Shown: positions 1 to 8,144 of the stretch, piece after piece
How the letters are laid out: every line of letters begins with the position of its first letter
Position numbering within the stretch: position 1 is the stretch's first letter
Assembly: GCF_000379065.1 (NCBI RefSeq)
Contig: NZ_KB900614.1
Span: 66,265 to 130,264 of the forward strand
From: Salinispora mooreana
GTDB lineage: Bacteria; Actinomycetota; Actinomycetes; Mycobacteriales; Micromonosporaceae
Direction: 5' to 3'
DNA length: 64,000 nt
The notes under the pieces: model-generated
What the model was told of the DNA's origin: nothing
What the model saw: only the letters and a program-made list of their open reading frames with translations
Databases searched by the model: none
Made by a program: the position numbers and the translations under genes

Positions 1-131
1 TCAGCGGCGGCTTCCGGGGACGCGTTGGGGGCTGCCGCCTGCGCGGGGCTGCCGATGAGCGCTCCGACCACCAGGGTTCCGGCCGCGGCCACCGCCGCGA
101 CACGACGCAACATAAACCTCGTAGGTCGCAT
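1..131 (-). CDS. Secreted protein, N-terminal part only
   Basis: This is the 5' end of a gene that runs off the left edge of the window. Reading from the ATG at 131 gives 43 residues: a basic start (MRPTRFMLRR), a hydrophobic alanine/valine stretch and an AQAAA-type signal peptidase site, then a Pro/Ala/Ser-rich mature start. A GGAGGTGTCAC ribosome site sits directly upstream of the ATG, which supports this start over the internal Met at codon 7. Too little mature sequence is present to name a function. Confidence 0.7.
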   Translation of the reverse strand, partial: MRPTRFMLRRVAAVAAAGTLVVGALIGSPAQAAAPNASPEAAA

Positions 132-547
132 GTGACACCTCCGTTGGGGGGTGGGGGAAGGGCCACGCCGAGGGCGGCGGGGCCGGTGAATCAACCCCGG
201 CCGAGCGGGGCTAACGGCCAGGATGCAACGAAGTATTCACATGTTTCGATTATTTGGCAAGCGCATCGACCTTGAACTTGCTCGACCTGGAAGCACCTTA
301 TGTCCGATTGCCACCACATGCGTGGCCCAAATCACCGTACTGGGGCAAACAGCGTGGACCGGCACTGGCGTGCGGCCCGAGCACACTGGAAAGAGGAACT
401 TCGCCCGCAGCGCGGACAATAGGCGACAAGGGGGAAGTCACCACCTGATCACCCGCTGCCGCTGCCGTACTAGGTTGGGGATCGGTCTACCGGTTCGCCC
501 CCGCGACCCGGTCGACCGTGCTGGTCGCGACGACGGGAGGGGAGCAC
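132..547. other. Intergenic spacer between divergent genes
   Basis: The spacer separates the secreted protein (minus) from the DUF3159-type gene (plus). It should hold both promoters. A locally AT-richer patch lies at about 230-280. Readable frames across it have implausible composition and no ribosome sites. I see no repeat, RNA gene or convincing operator here. Confidence 0.5.
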
Positions 548-1303
548 GTGGGCGACAGTGCGAAACACCAGACGCCGACGCCAGAGCCGGAGTCCCTCAC
601 CGACCTACTCGGCGGACGACGTGGCGCGATCGACGCCACGGTGCCGCCGGTGGCGTTCGCGGCCGGCTGGCTGCTCGGCGGGGAGTCGCTGCAGATCGGA
701 GTCGGCGCGGCGCTGGTGACCGGCGCGGCTGTGGCGGGCTGGCGATGGCGCCGTGGACATCGACCCCGGTCAGTTCTGGTGGGCCTGCTCGCCGTCTGCG
801 TCGGCGCGCTGATCGCGCTTCGGACCGGACGAGCCGAGGACTTCTTCCTGGTGCAACTCGTCGCGAACGCGGCGAGCGCACTCGTCTGGATGGTCAGCAT
901 CGTGATCCGCTGGCCATTACTGGGAGTGGTCGTCGGCGTTGTGCTGCGACAGCGGACCCGATGGCGCCGGGACCCGGCGCTCCTGCGGGCCTACGGGCGC
1001 GGCAGTTGGGTCTGGACCACCAGCTTCCTGCTGCGGGTTTCGGTGTTCCTGCCGTTGTGGCTCGGCGGCCAGGTGGTCGCGTTGAGCGTGGCCCGGGTGG
1101 CGCTGAGCTGGCCGTTGGTGGCGGCCGTCCTCGGGGTGAGCTGGGTGGTGGTACGCCGTTCACTGCCGGCCGGCCATCCAGGGCTACGGCATCCGGTGCT
1201 CCCGGGCGAAGCATCGCCGCAGACCGAACCGGCGCCGCAGACCGAACCGGCGCCGCAGACCGAACAGGCACCCCGGCGCGAGTCGGCGGGCAGCCCGGGC
1301 TAG
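548..1303 (+). CDS. DUF3159-type integral membrane protein
   Basis: The 251-residue product has a short acidic/polar N-terminus, then about six hydrophobic segments between residues 30 and 205 separated by Arg-rich loops, and a polar tail. The pattern and size match the DUF3159 family of actinobacterial inner-membrane proteins, whose function is unknown. The GTG at 548 was chosen because GGGAGGGGAGCAC precedes it; an in-frame GTG at 518 has no such site. The C-terminus carries three tandem PQTEPA-like units encoded by an 18-bp repeat. It is a single gene followed by a strong hairpin terminator. Confidence 0.72.
   Translation: MGDSAKHQTPTPEPESLTDLLGGRRGAIDATVPPVAFAAGWLLGGESLQIGVGAALVTGAAVAGWRWRRGHRPRSVLVGLLAVCVGALIALRTGRAEDFFLVQLVANAASALVWMVSIVIRWPLLGVVVGVVLRQRTRWRRDPALLRAYGRGSWVWTTSFLLRVSVFLPLWLGGQVVALSVARVALSWPLVAAVLGVSWVVVRRSLPAGHPGLRHPVLPGEASPQTEPAPQTEPAPQTEQAPRRESAGSPG
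1215..1268 (+). repeat. Three tandem 18-bp units in the coding tail
   Basis: The unit CGCCGCAGACCGAACCGG occurs three times in tandem, the last copy with one change. It encodes Pro-Gln-Thr-Glu-Pro-Ala repeats at the C-terminus of the membrane protein, so it can gain or lose units without shifting frame. Confidence 0.9.
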
Positions 1304-1311
1304 ACAGAAAG

Positions 1312-1343
1312 GGAGAGGCCGCCACGGGGGGAGCGGCCTCTCC
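1312..1343 (+). terminator. Hairpin terminator
   Basis: An 11-bp perfect stem (GGAGAGGCCGC with GCGGCCTCTCC) closes a 10-nt loop nine bases after the stop codon at 1303. No U-tract follows, as is common in actinobacteria. Confidence 0.85.
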
Positions 1344-1548
1344 GGTGACGTACATTACCCCGTCGGGATCCGCTCCGCGCTCCCGGGGGCACACTTATTT
1401 CGGCCAGTTTGCAGATTGCGCGTACTCCGACCAATCGGGCATCCCCTGCCCAGGCTGATCGGGCACCCCGGACCACCCCGCCTCCTCGCGGATCCACCCA
1501 GTGATTCGGGGGGTTAAATGTACGGTTCTATCCTGAATCTAGCCATGG

Positions 1549-4449
1549 TCAGTCGTTCGGAAAGAGCCGCCCGAAGTCGGCGTACGCCATCGCGACATCG
1601 GCCTGAGCCCAGAACCGGTGGTAGCGGAACGTCGGCTCGGCGCCGCCGTCCAGATACGCCCGGACCTTCGGCCAGTCCGGATCGTTGAGGTAGAACGACC
1701 GGATCTCGACGAAACTCCTCCCCGTCTCGATCACGTCGCCGTTGGGCATCGTGCCCGTCCAGTCCGGCGGCAGGTAGAGGCCCTGACCGGTGCCGGCGTC
1801 GTAGACATCGTCGAAGCGCTCGTAGTCGCCCCGCGTCTCCACCGTCGACACACCCAGGGCATCACTGGCGGCGTGTAGCGCGTCCAACAGCCCCTTGGCC
1901 GTGTTCTTCGCGGCCACGTTCCCCGACCTCGCCGCGTACGCGGTCAGGGTCCGGGCGTAGGCGGCAGCGGCACCCACATCCTGGCCGGTCTCGGTCACCT
2001 CGACGTGCAGGTCGGTGTTTGGCTCAGGGGTGGCCGGATTCCACGTGTTCGGCTGGCCCGTCCAGGTGAGTTCGGCCGGAATCGACCAGTCCGCGCCCAG
2101 CGTGGTGTTGGCGATCGCCCACGGCACCCACCTGTCCAGCAACGCCTCGGCCCGGGCATCACCGGTCTCGAGGTACAGCTCGGCAATCCGGTGCATCGAC
2201 CAGACCTGCATGCCGAACCACTGGTTCGACGGCGGGTCGTGGTAGACCGGCTTCTCGTCGTAGAACATGCCGTAGAAGGTCGGCGTGCCCGCGGGCGGCT
2301 GGCCGTACCGACCGCCCCAGCTGTTGGTCGCGCCACCGGCGATCGCACCCTCGGCGGACTGGAGCCAGGTGTACAACTCCAACTGCCGCTCCAGACTCTG
2401 GGCCCAGTCGGTGGACGCGCTCGGCGACCTCGGCTCGAGCTCCGGCACGGTGGTCAGGGCCCAGGCGGCGAAGGGGTTCTGGTAGCCGAAGTGGTTGTGG
2501 CTGGAGCCGATCCGCCACGACCAGTTCTGACCCGGCTCGTACGCGCCGCCCCAGGCGTAGTACCAGGACAGGAGGTAGTGCGCGGACTCCCGACCACTGC
2601 CGGCGGGGCAGGTGGACGCCCCGACACAGTTGCCGATCTGCTTGAAGTACTTGTCGAACATCGCGTACCGCAGGTAGTCGCCCAGCTTGGCGGCCTTGGC
2701 CACGGTGTCCGCCACCTCCGCGACCCTGCCCTGCTGCGTGGCCCAGGTCAGCGCCCAGTAGGCGGCCTGCACCGCCCGGGCGTCGGCGTCCGGCGCGTTG
2801 GTGTACTTCCACTGCTTCGCCGGCGCGTTCTGCTCCTGGACGGAGATGTCCAGGAAGCCGTACTGCCCGCCATGGGTGAAGGTCTCACAGGACGGCTGCG
2901 GGACGGTCTCCCAGACCGACTCCTGCTGCCCGCGCTGGAAGGTGTTGATGTACGCCGGCCGGGTGGTGCCGTCGCCGCAGCGGCCGAAGCCGTAGGTGTT
3001 GTCCACGTCGAGCAACCAGTGCATGCCGTAGATGTCACCGGTGCCATAGGTGGACTGGAGTTCGGCCCGCAGCGGGTCCTGACCGACCGGGACGCTCGGT
3101 TGCAGCTGCGCCGGGTACTGGCTGGGCAGGTCGTACTCGGCGGCGTACTGCGCGGTGCCGGGAGCGCCCGCGGTCGGCTGGTCGGCGGGGGAGGGGATGA
3201 TGTAGTTCTCCAGCACCGTCCAGGCGTTGTTGAACGGCGCCCAGTCCTCGGTCACCCGGCCGTACTGCGCCTCCAACCAGAGCCAGAAGCTGAACGCCTC
3301 ACTCGTGGTCTCGTGACCGTGGTCCGGCGCCTCGACGATCAGGGTCTCGATGGAGTGGTACGGCACCCCCTCGGGGCTGAAGTACCCGGAGTTCTTGACC
3401 TTGCCGTACTGGGTGAGGAACCGCGCGATGTACTCGTTGTCACCGCCGGGAGTGTCGTTGTCAATCTCCGTCGCGGCAATCGTCACGTCAGCGAGGCCGG
3501 CGGCGGAGGCGGTGATCGTCGCGCTGCCCCCGGCCGTGTCGGCGTCCTCGGCCGCCGACACGGTCACGTCAACACCGGTGTTCCAGTTCCCGGTGGTCAA
3601 CGTCAGCGAGGTGGGGGCCACGGTGAGGTCGGAGTCACCGGTACGGGCGAGGCCCACCTGGACGTTCACGGCCGGTGCCGCACTCAACGTCAGCGTCACG
3701 GTGGCGCTGCCGCCCTCCGGTACGCCCACCGTGGCCGGGGTGGCGACCAGTTGCGGGCCGGTGGCGGGCGCGACGGTGAAGGACCGCTCCGCGATGGCGC
3801 TGAGCCCGGTGTCGTCATACGCCCTGGCCTGCACGGTGTAGGAGCCGGCCGGCAGACCCGGCAGCGTGTGGGCGTACGGGGCGGTGGTGTCGGTGTTGAC
3901 CAACAGACCGTTGCGGTAGAAGTCGACCTTGCTGATGCTCCCGTCCGGGTCGCTGGCGGTGGCCGTCAGCGGCACGTCGGCCGGTGCCTCGAAGGGCCCG
4001 GGCGGCACGTTCAGCGAGACCGTCGGCGGCTGCTGCGCACCGCCGCAGGGGACGCCGTTGACGGAGAACGAGGTCGGGTCGGCGTTGGTACCGCTGTACG
4101 CGGCGTTGAAGCCGATCTGCGCGGTGCCACCGGTGCCGAGACTACCGTTCCACGACTCGTTGGTGGCGGTGACGTCGTTGCCGCTCTGGCTCCACTGCGC
4201 CGACCAGCCGTGGGTGATGGTCTGGTCGCCGGCGAAGGAAAACCGCAGGGTCCAGCCCGTGATCGGGTCACCGAGATTGGTGAGAGTGAGGTTCGCGGTG
4301 AAGCCGTCGCCCCAGTCGTTGGTCGTGTAGCCGACGTCGCAGGTCGGCGCGGCCGACGCGGCCTGCGCGGGCAGGACCGCCCCGCTGGCTACCGCAAGCA
4401 CCGCCGCGGTGACTGTCGCCCAGCCGCGGCGTCGGTTCATGGGTCTCAT
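1549..4449 (-). CDS. Secreted GH48 cellulase, CBM2-Ig-Calx-beta-GH48
   Basis: This is a reducing-end cellobiohydrolase that degrades crystalline cellulose outside the cell (family knowledge). The 966-residue protein has a signal peptide ending near AQAASA (residues 1-34) and a CBM2 cellulose-binding module at about 35-136. An Ig-like domain follows at about 140-226 (motif DPDGSISKVDFYRNG), then a Calx-beta-like domain at about 232-332. The GH48 catalytic domain spans about 338-966. In GH48 the two key glutamates lie in the segment VEAPDHGH...TTSEA; here these are E373 and E384. The start at 4449 has GAGGAG nine bases upstream; longer readings add an implausible Arg/Pro-rich extension. It is divergent from the GH1 gene with CebR-like operators between, so co-induction by cellobiose is likely. 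The Calx-beta linker is less usual than FN3. Confidence 0.93.
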   Translation of the reverse strand: MRPMNRRRGWATVTAAVLAVASGAVLPAQAASAAPTCDVGYTTNDWGDGFTANLTLTNLGDPITGWTLRFSFAGDQTITHGWSAQWSQSGNDVTATNESWNGSLGTGGTAQIGFNAAYSGTNADPTSFSVNGVPCGGAQQPPTVSLNVPPGPFEAPADVPLTATASDPDGSISKVDFYRNGLLVNTDTTAPYAHTLPGLPAGSYTVQARAYDDTGLSAIAERSFTVAPATGPQLVATPATVGVPEGGSATVTLTLSAAPAVNVQVGLARTGDSDLTVAPTSLTLTTGNWNTGVDVTVSAAEDADTAGGSATITASAAGLADVTIAATEIDNDTPGGDNEYIARFLTQYGKVKNSGYFSPEGVPYHSIETLIVEAPDHGHETTSEAFSFWLWLEAQYGRVTEDWAPFNNAWTVLENYIIPSPADQPTAGAPGTAQYAAEYDLPSQYPAQLQPSVPVGQDPLRAELQSTYGTGDIYGMHWLLDVDNTYGFGRCGDGTTRPAYINTFQRGQQESVWETVPQPSCETFTHGGQYGFLDISVQEQNAPAKQWKYTNAPDADARAVQAAYWALTWATQQGRVAEVADTVAKAAKLGDYLRYAMFDKYFKQIGNCVGASTCPAGSGRESAHYLLSWYYAWGGAYEPGQNWSWRIGSSHNHFGYQNPFAAWALTTVPELEPRSPSASTDWAQSLERQLELYTWLQSAEGAIAGGATNSWGGRYGQPPAGTPTFYGMFYDEKPVYHDPPSNQWFGMQVWSMHRIAELYLETGDARAEALLDRWVPWAIANTTLGADWSIPAELTWTGQPNTWNPATPEPNTDLHVEVTETGQDVGAAAAYARTLTAYAARSGNVAAKNTAKGLLDALHAASDALGVSTVETRGDYERFDDVYDAGTGQGLYLPPDWTGTMPNGDVIETGRSFVEIRSFYLNDPDWPKVRAYLDGGAEPTFRYHRFWAQADVAMAYADFGRLFPND

Positions 4450-4672
4450 GCGCGGTGTCTCCTCGGACCAGGCCGGAGCCCAGACTCCGGCGGGGCACCT
4501 GGCCGTTCTTCCTGCGGGGCGAGGCACCCGGGTGTGGACCCCCGGCCAAGGCCAGGGCCGGTGACGTGGCGTGGACGGGCATCCGTCCACCTCGGGGTGC
4601 CGCACCGGACTTCCCGGCTGCCCTCGGCCCCGCGCTCCCGCGACGGCGGCTCCACCACCAGCCTGCCACGAC

Positions 4673-4686
4673 TGGAAACGCTCCCA
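4673..4686. promoter_or_regulatory. CebR/CelR-like operator 1
   Basis: TGGAAACGCTCCCA differs at two positions from the actinobacterial CelR/CebR consensus TGGGAGCGCTCCCA. It lies 224 bp upstream of the GH48 start. LacI-family CebR repressors release such sites on binding cellobiose (family knowledge). Confidence 0.75.
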
Positions 4687-4780
4687 CAAGAGGACTGTCG
4701 CATCAACTCAGTTAGATATTTCAACTTTGTGAAGCTACTTTCTCAAAGCGGTTACGAGACGTTACAGTCGCACCAGAAAT

Positions 4781-4794
4781 TGGGAGCGCTTCCA
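4781..4794. promoter_or_regulatory. CebR/CelR-like operator 2
   Basis: TGGGAGCGCTTCCA differs at one position from the palindromic consensus. It lies in the middle of the 650-bp spacer between the cellulase and beta-glucosidase genes, inside a locally AT-rich stretch (4700-4800) that probably holds promoters. Confidence 0.82.
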
Positions 4795-5051
4795 CTCGAC
4801 TCTCGTTTCCGCAGTGGAAGGAGGTGACTCCACAAGCCACTCGCGTGACCCGGCTCCCCCACGTGACACGCACGGCCAGACGCCACCGTCCGACCCGGCG
4901 TGTCCAGCACTGATGGGGGTGGGGGCCGCCCTCCCCCGCCCCCATTCCGCACTCCGGTGACAGCGCGGCCGGGGCGCGTCGCCGCACGCGCTGCCCAGAA
5001 TCCCCTCGCTCCCGGGCTCCCGCCGGGAGGACCGGAGGCGTACCCTGTCTC

Positions 5052-5065
5052 TGGGAGCGCTCCCG
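5052..5065. promoter_or_regulatory. CebR/CelR-like operator 3
   Basis: TGGGAGCGCTCCCG is a near-perfect match to the consensus, 35 bp upstream of the GH1 start codon, a position suited to blocking transcription of the beta-glucosidase. Confidence 0.82.
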
Positions 5066-5099
5066 GTCCGGTTCAGAACTAGCAGAGGAGACTCTCCCG

Positions 5100-6473
5100 A
5101 TGTCGACACTCCCCCACACCGCGCAGCCCGCCAACTCGGAGCACCAGTCGGCGGGCACCCTGCGCTTTCCGCCCAACTTTGATTGGGGAGCCGCCACCTC
5201 CGCGTACCAGATCGAGGGTGCGGCCAAGGAGGACGGGCGGGGTGAGTCGATCTGGGACACCTTCAGCCACACCCCCGGACGAACCCGTAACGGCGACACC
5301 GGCGACATCGCCGCGGACCACTACCACCGGTACGACGCGGACCTCGATCTCATGGCCGAGTTGGGCCTGCGCAGCTACCGGTTCTCCATCGCCTGGCCCC
5401 GCATCCAGGCCGACGGCACGGGTGCGCCCAACCAGCGCGGACTGGACTTCTACCGCCGGCTGGTCGACGGACTACACGACCGCGGCATCCAGCCGGTGGC
5501 GACGATGTTCCACTGGGACCTCCCCCAGGCCCTCCAGGACCGGGGCGGCTGGGAGGCCCGAGAGGTCGCCTACCGCTTCGCCGACTACGCCGAACACGTC
5601 TTCCGGGCCCTCGGGGACCGGGTGCCGACCTGGCTGACCATCAACGAACCGAAAACCGTCGTGCAGAACGGCTACCTCTCCGGCCACCACGCCCCCGGCC
5701 ACCAGGACCCGCAGGCCGCATATCTGGTCGCGCACCACCTGCAACTCGCGCACGGGCTCGCCGTTCGGTCGTACCGGGCCGTCGGTGGGACCGGGCGCAT
5801 CGGCCCGGCGTTCAACCTGCACCCGTGCTACCCGGCCGACTCCTCCCCCGGTGCGACCGAGGCCGCCTGGCGCTACGACGGCTACGAGAACCGGCTCTAC
5901 CTCGACTCGGCGCTCACCGGCCGCTACCCCCAGGACGTACTCGACGACCTCGGCCCCGACCACCGCATGGTCCGCGGCATCCACGACGGCGACCTCGGCA
6001 TCATCTCCGCTCCCGTTGACCTCCTGGCGGTGCAGTACTACACCCCGTACTACGTCACCGCCGCGGGCACAACCGTGCAACGCTGGCCCACCTCGGAGGC
6101 CTCCTGGCAGCAGATCTACCCCGAGGGCATGTACGACATCCTCACCCGGGTCACCCGGGACTATGGCGTGATCCCGCTGACCGTCACCGAGAACGGCCTG
6201 CCCACCCCCGACACCCACGCCGCCGACGGGACAGTCGACGACGGCGGGCGGATCCAGTTCCTCCGCGACCACCTGGCGGCCGCGCATCGCGCCATCGCCG
6301 CCGGGGTGCCGCTGGAGGGCTTCCACGTCTGGTCGCTGCTGGACAACTTCGAGTGGGCCGAAGGCTACGACCAGCGCTGGGGGCTGGTCTACGTGGACTA
6401 CCCCACCCAGCGTCGGGTGCTCAAGCGCAGCGCGCACTGGTACCGCGAGGTGATCGCGGCGGGCGGGTTCTGA
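5100..6473 (+). CDS. GH1 beta-glucosidase
   Basis: This enzyme hydrolyses cellobiose and short beta-glucosides to glucose. The 457-residue protein has no signal peptide, so it acts in the cytoplasm on imported cellobiose. Hallmarks of GH1 are FPPNFDWGAATSAYQIEGA near the N-terminus, the acid/base glutamate in TINEP (E183), the nucleophile in TENG (E364), and the substrate-binding WSLLDNFEWAEGY near the C-terminus. The length is typical. An AGAGGAG ribosome site precedes the ATG. With the divergent secreted GH48 enzyme it forms a two-step cellulose pathway under common CebR-like operators; no cellobiose transporter or cebR gene is visible nearby. Confidence 0.95.
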   Translation: MSTLPHTAQPANSEHQSAGTLRFPPNFDWGAATSAYQIEGAAKEDGRGESIWDTFSHTPGRTRNGDTGDIAADHYHRYDADLDLMAELGLRSYRFSIAWPRIQADGTGAPNQRGLDFYRRLVDGLHDRGIQPVATMFHWDLPQALQDRGGWEAREVAYRFADYAEHVFRALGDRVPTWLTINEPKTVVQNGYLSGHHAPGHQDPQAAYLVAHHLQLAHGLAVRSYRAVGGTGRIGPAFNLHPCYPADSSPGATEAAWRYDGYENRLYLDSALTGRYPQDVLDDLGPDHRMVRGIHDGDLGIISAPVDLLAVQYYTPYYVTAAGTTVQRWPTSEASWQQIYPEGMYDILTRVTRDYGVIPLTVTENGLPTPDTHAADGTVDDGGRIQFLRDHLAAAHRAIAAGVPLEGFHVWSLLDNFEWAEGYDQRWGLVYVDYPTQRRVLKRSAHWYREVIAAGGF

Positions 6474-6534
6474 GCGCGGGGCACAGCCCACGCCCCACCC
6501 GGGGATCGGTTCACCGGCGTCGGTGGCGCGGTGG

Positions 6535-7920
6535 TCAGGAAGGAGCGGTCAGCTCGCCGGTCCGGTCCAGGTCGGCCACCCCGGCCGCATCGCCGATCCG
6601 ACCGAGTGCCACCAGCGCCGCGCCGGTCGCGCCGATCTCCGGGTTCCGCTGATGCCAGACCGACCGGGGCGCGAGGGCCACGGCGAAGGCTCGACGCCAC
6701 CACTCGGACGCCGCCATCGCTCCGCCGCCCAGGACCACCTCGACCGGCCGCGGGCCCAGCTCCGACTCCAGGACGGCCAGGTCCACCGCGACCAGTTCAC
6801 TCACGCCCCGCAACAGGGCGGCTAGGATCTCCACGGCAGTGGTGCCGAAGCCAAGCCCGGTCAACGCTCCGGAACCCGCCGAAGCCAGTCCGGGTGGCCG
6901 GTCGCCGCCGAAGCAGACGTTCGCCACCGGCCCCCCACCGACGACGGGCACCCGGGCCAGGGCCGCGTTCAGCTCGGCCCGGTCCGGGAGCCGCAGCTCC
7001 CGGTTGGCCCAGGCGAAGAGGTTGCCGCCGGCGGAGTACGCCCTTCCGGTGACGATGTGTCGCTGGTCAACCCGGTACCGCCAGAGGCTCGGTACAAGCC
7101 GGGGCAGCGGCTCCCCCGGCGCGACGGCCTGCACCACCCGGACCGCTGCCGAGGTGCCCACCGTCACCGCCGCCCGGCCCGGATCGACGCAGCCCGAACC
7201 GATGTTCGACGCGGCCCCGTCGCCGATCGGGGCCGCCCACCGCGCCCGGGCCAGCGGCGGCCAGCGGCGCGCGTACTCCGAGCGCAGCCGACCCTGCCAG
7301 CCCACCGGTGCCAACTCCGGCAGCTCGCCCGGGCCGGTGTCGGCCAGCGCACACGCCTCCGGGTCCCAGTCCATCGTGCCGAGGTCGAGCAGGCCGGTGC
7401 CGGAGGCCTGCGACACCGACATCGGGACCGGGTCCAGCAGCACGCCGAGGGCGTACTCGGCCAGCCCGGCGAAGCGGGTGGCGTGGCGACCGACTCGCGC
7501 CCGCAGCCAGGGCAGGCGGACTGACCAGTAGCAGCGGTGCCACCAGGTGCCGGTGCGTTGGTGGAAGGCCTCCGGGTCGGCCGGGCCGGGTTGCCCGGGC
7601 GCCGGCGCCGGTCGGGTGTCCAGCCAGGTGAGCACCGGGCCGATCGGGGTGCCGTCGGCGTCGAGCGCGACCACCGAGTGCCACTGCGCGGAGGTCGCCA
7701 CCAGTTCGACTCCGTCCAGGTGCCCGCCGGCCGCCAACTCGTCCAGGCACTGCCCCAGGCGGGCGAGGTAGTCCCGCGCATCCAGCGTGCCGGCACCATC
7801 CTCGCCGACGGCGAGGCGCACCCGCCGCCGGGCCAGCGCCCCGGGCAGCAGCCGGGCTGCCTCGTCGAGCACCAGGCCACGTACCGAGGAGGTGCCCAGG
7901 TCCAGCGCGAGTGTGGTCAT
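6535..7920 (-). CDS. FGGY-family carbohydrate kinase
   Basis: The 461-residue protein belongs to the FGGY sugar kinases (ATP-dependent phosphorylation of a sugar or sugar acid). The N-terminal phosphate-1 motif LALDLGTSSVRGLVLD, the substrate-side segment SAQWHSVVALD, and the C-terminal adenosine region with VVLGGGAMAASEWWRRAFA are all present. GDGAASNIGSGC and TVGTSAAVR match the gluconokinase/xylulokinase subgroup. The ATG at 7920 begins directly at the ATPase core, so the start is firm. It converges with the GH1 gene (61-bp gap) and is divergent from trpL. Substrate is not decidable by eye; gluconate or a pentulose are the best guesses. Confidence 0.85.
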   Translation of the reverse strand: MTTLALDLGTSSVRGLVLDEAARLLPGALARRRVRLAVGEDGAGTLDARDYLARLGQCLDELAAGGHLDGVELVATSAQWHSVVALDADGTPIGPVLTWLDTRPAPAPGQPGPADPEAFHQRTGTWWHRCYWSVRLPWLRARVGRHATRFAGLAEYALGVLLDPVPMSVSQASGTGLLDLGTMDWDPEACALADTGPGELPELAPVGWQGRLRSEYARRWPPLARARWAAPIGDGAASNIGSGCVDPGRAAVTVGTSAAVRVVQAVAPGEPLPRLVPSLWRYRVDQRHIVTGRAYSAGGNLFAWANRELRLPDRAELNAALARVPVVGGGPVANVCFGGDRPPGLASAGSGALTGLGFGTTAVEILAALLRGVSELVAVDLAVLESELGPRPVEVVLGGGAMAASEWWRRAFAVALAPRSVWHQRNPEIGATGAALVALGRIGDAAGVADLDRTGELTAPS

Positions 7921-7998
7921 CGTCGGTCACGCTATCCGGCCGGGCCGGGTGAAGCCCTCGCTTCCGCCCCCCGGCGGTGAGCGCGTAGGGTGGTGCGC

Positions 7999-8058
7999 AT
8001 GCTCGCGCACCTGCACTGCTGGTGGCCCGCCGACCCGGCGGCCACCCTCCGCGCGTAG
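7999..8058 (+). CDS. trpL: trp leader peptide, 19 aa
   Basis: The reading MLAHLHCWWPADPAATLRA contains two adjacent Trp codons (8020-8025) and ends in TAG 86 bp before the anthranilate synthase start. The pattern resembles the Streptomyces trp leader peptides that carry W-runs followed by PAA. Stalling on the Trp codons when charged tRNA-Trp is scarce would control the attenuator that overlaps and follows it. A GGGTGG ribosome-like site precedes the ATG. Confidence 0.88.
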   Translation: MLAHLHCWWPADPAATLRA

Positions 8059-8087
8059 CGTCACGCGGCCGCCCGTTGAGGCGGCCG
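8022..8087 (+). promoter_or_regulatory. Transcription attenuator of trpEG
   Basis: Three mutually exclusive pairings are readable. Region 1:2 is GTGGCCCGCCG-like sequence at 8022-8032 with CGGCGGCCAC at 8036-8045, overlapping the Trp codons. Region 2:3 (antiterminator) is GGCGGCC at 8037-8043 with GGCCGCC at 8067-8073. Region 3:4 (terminator) is CGGCCGCC at 8066-8073 with GGCGGCCG at 8080-8087, with a 6-nt loop. Ribosome stalling at 8020-8025 would mask region 1 and favour 2:3. Confidence 0.85.
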
Positions 8088-8144
8088 TCGGTCTCTGACC
8101 GGCACCGGGCGCCCCTCGGGTGGCACCGGAACCGAGGAGACCCG

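Noticed and set aside
223..1458. Long plus-strand reading frame over the DUF3159-type gene
   Set aside because: Arg/Pro-rich composition, no ribosome site, and it overlaps a membrane protein in another frame with clear helices.
2005..4827. 940-codon frame antisense to the GH48 gene
   Set aside because: Typical high-GC antisense shadow; the opposite strand encodes an unmistakable cellulase.
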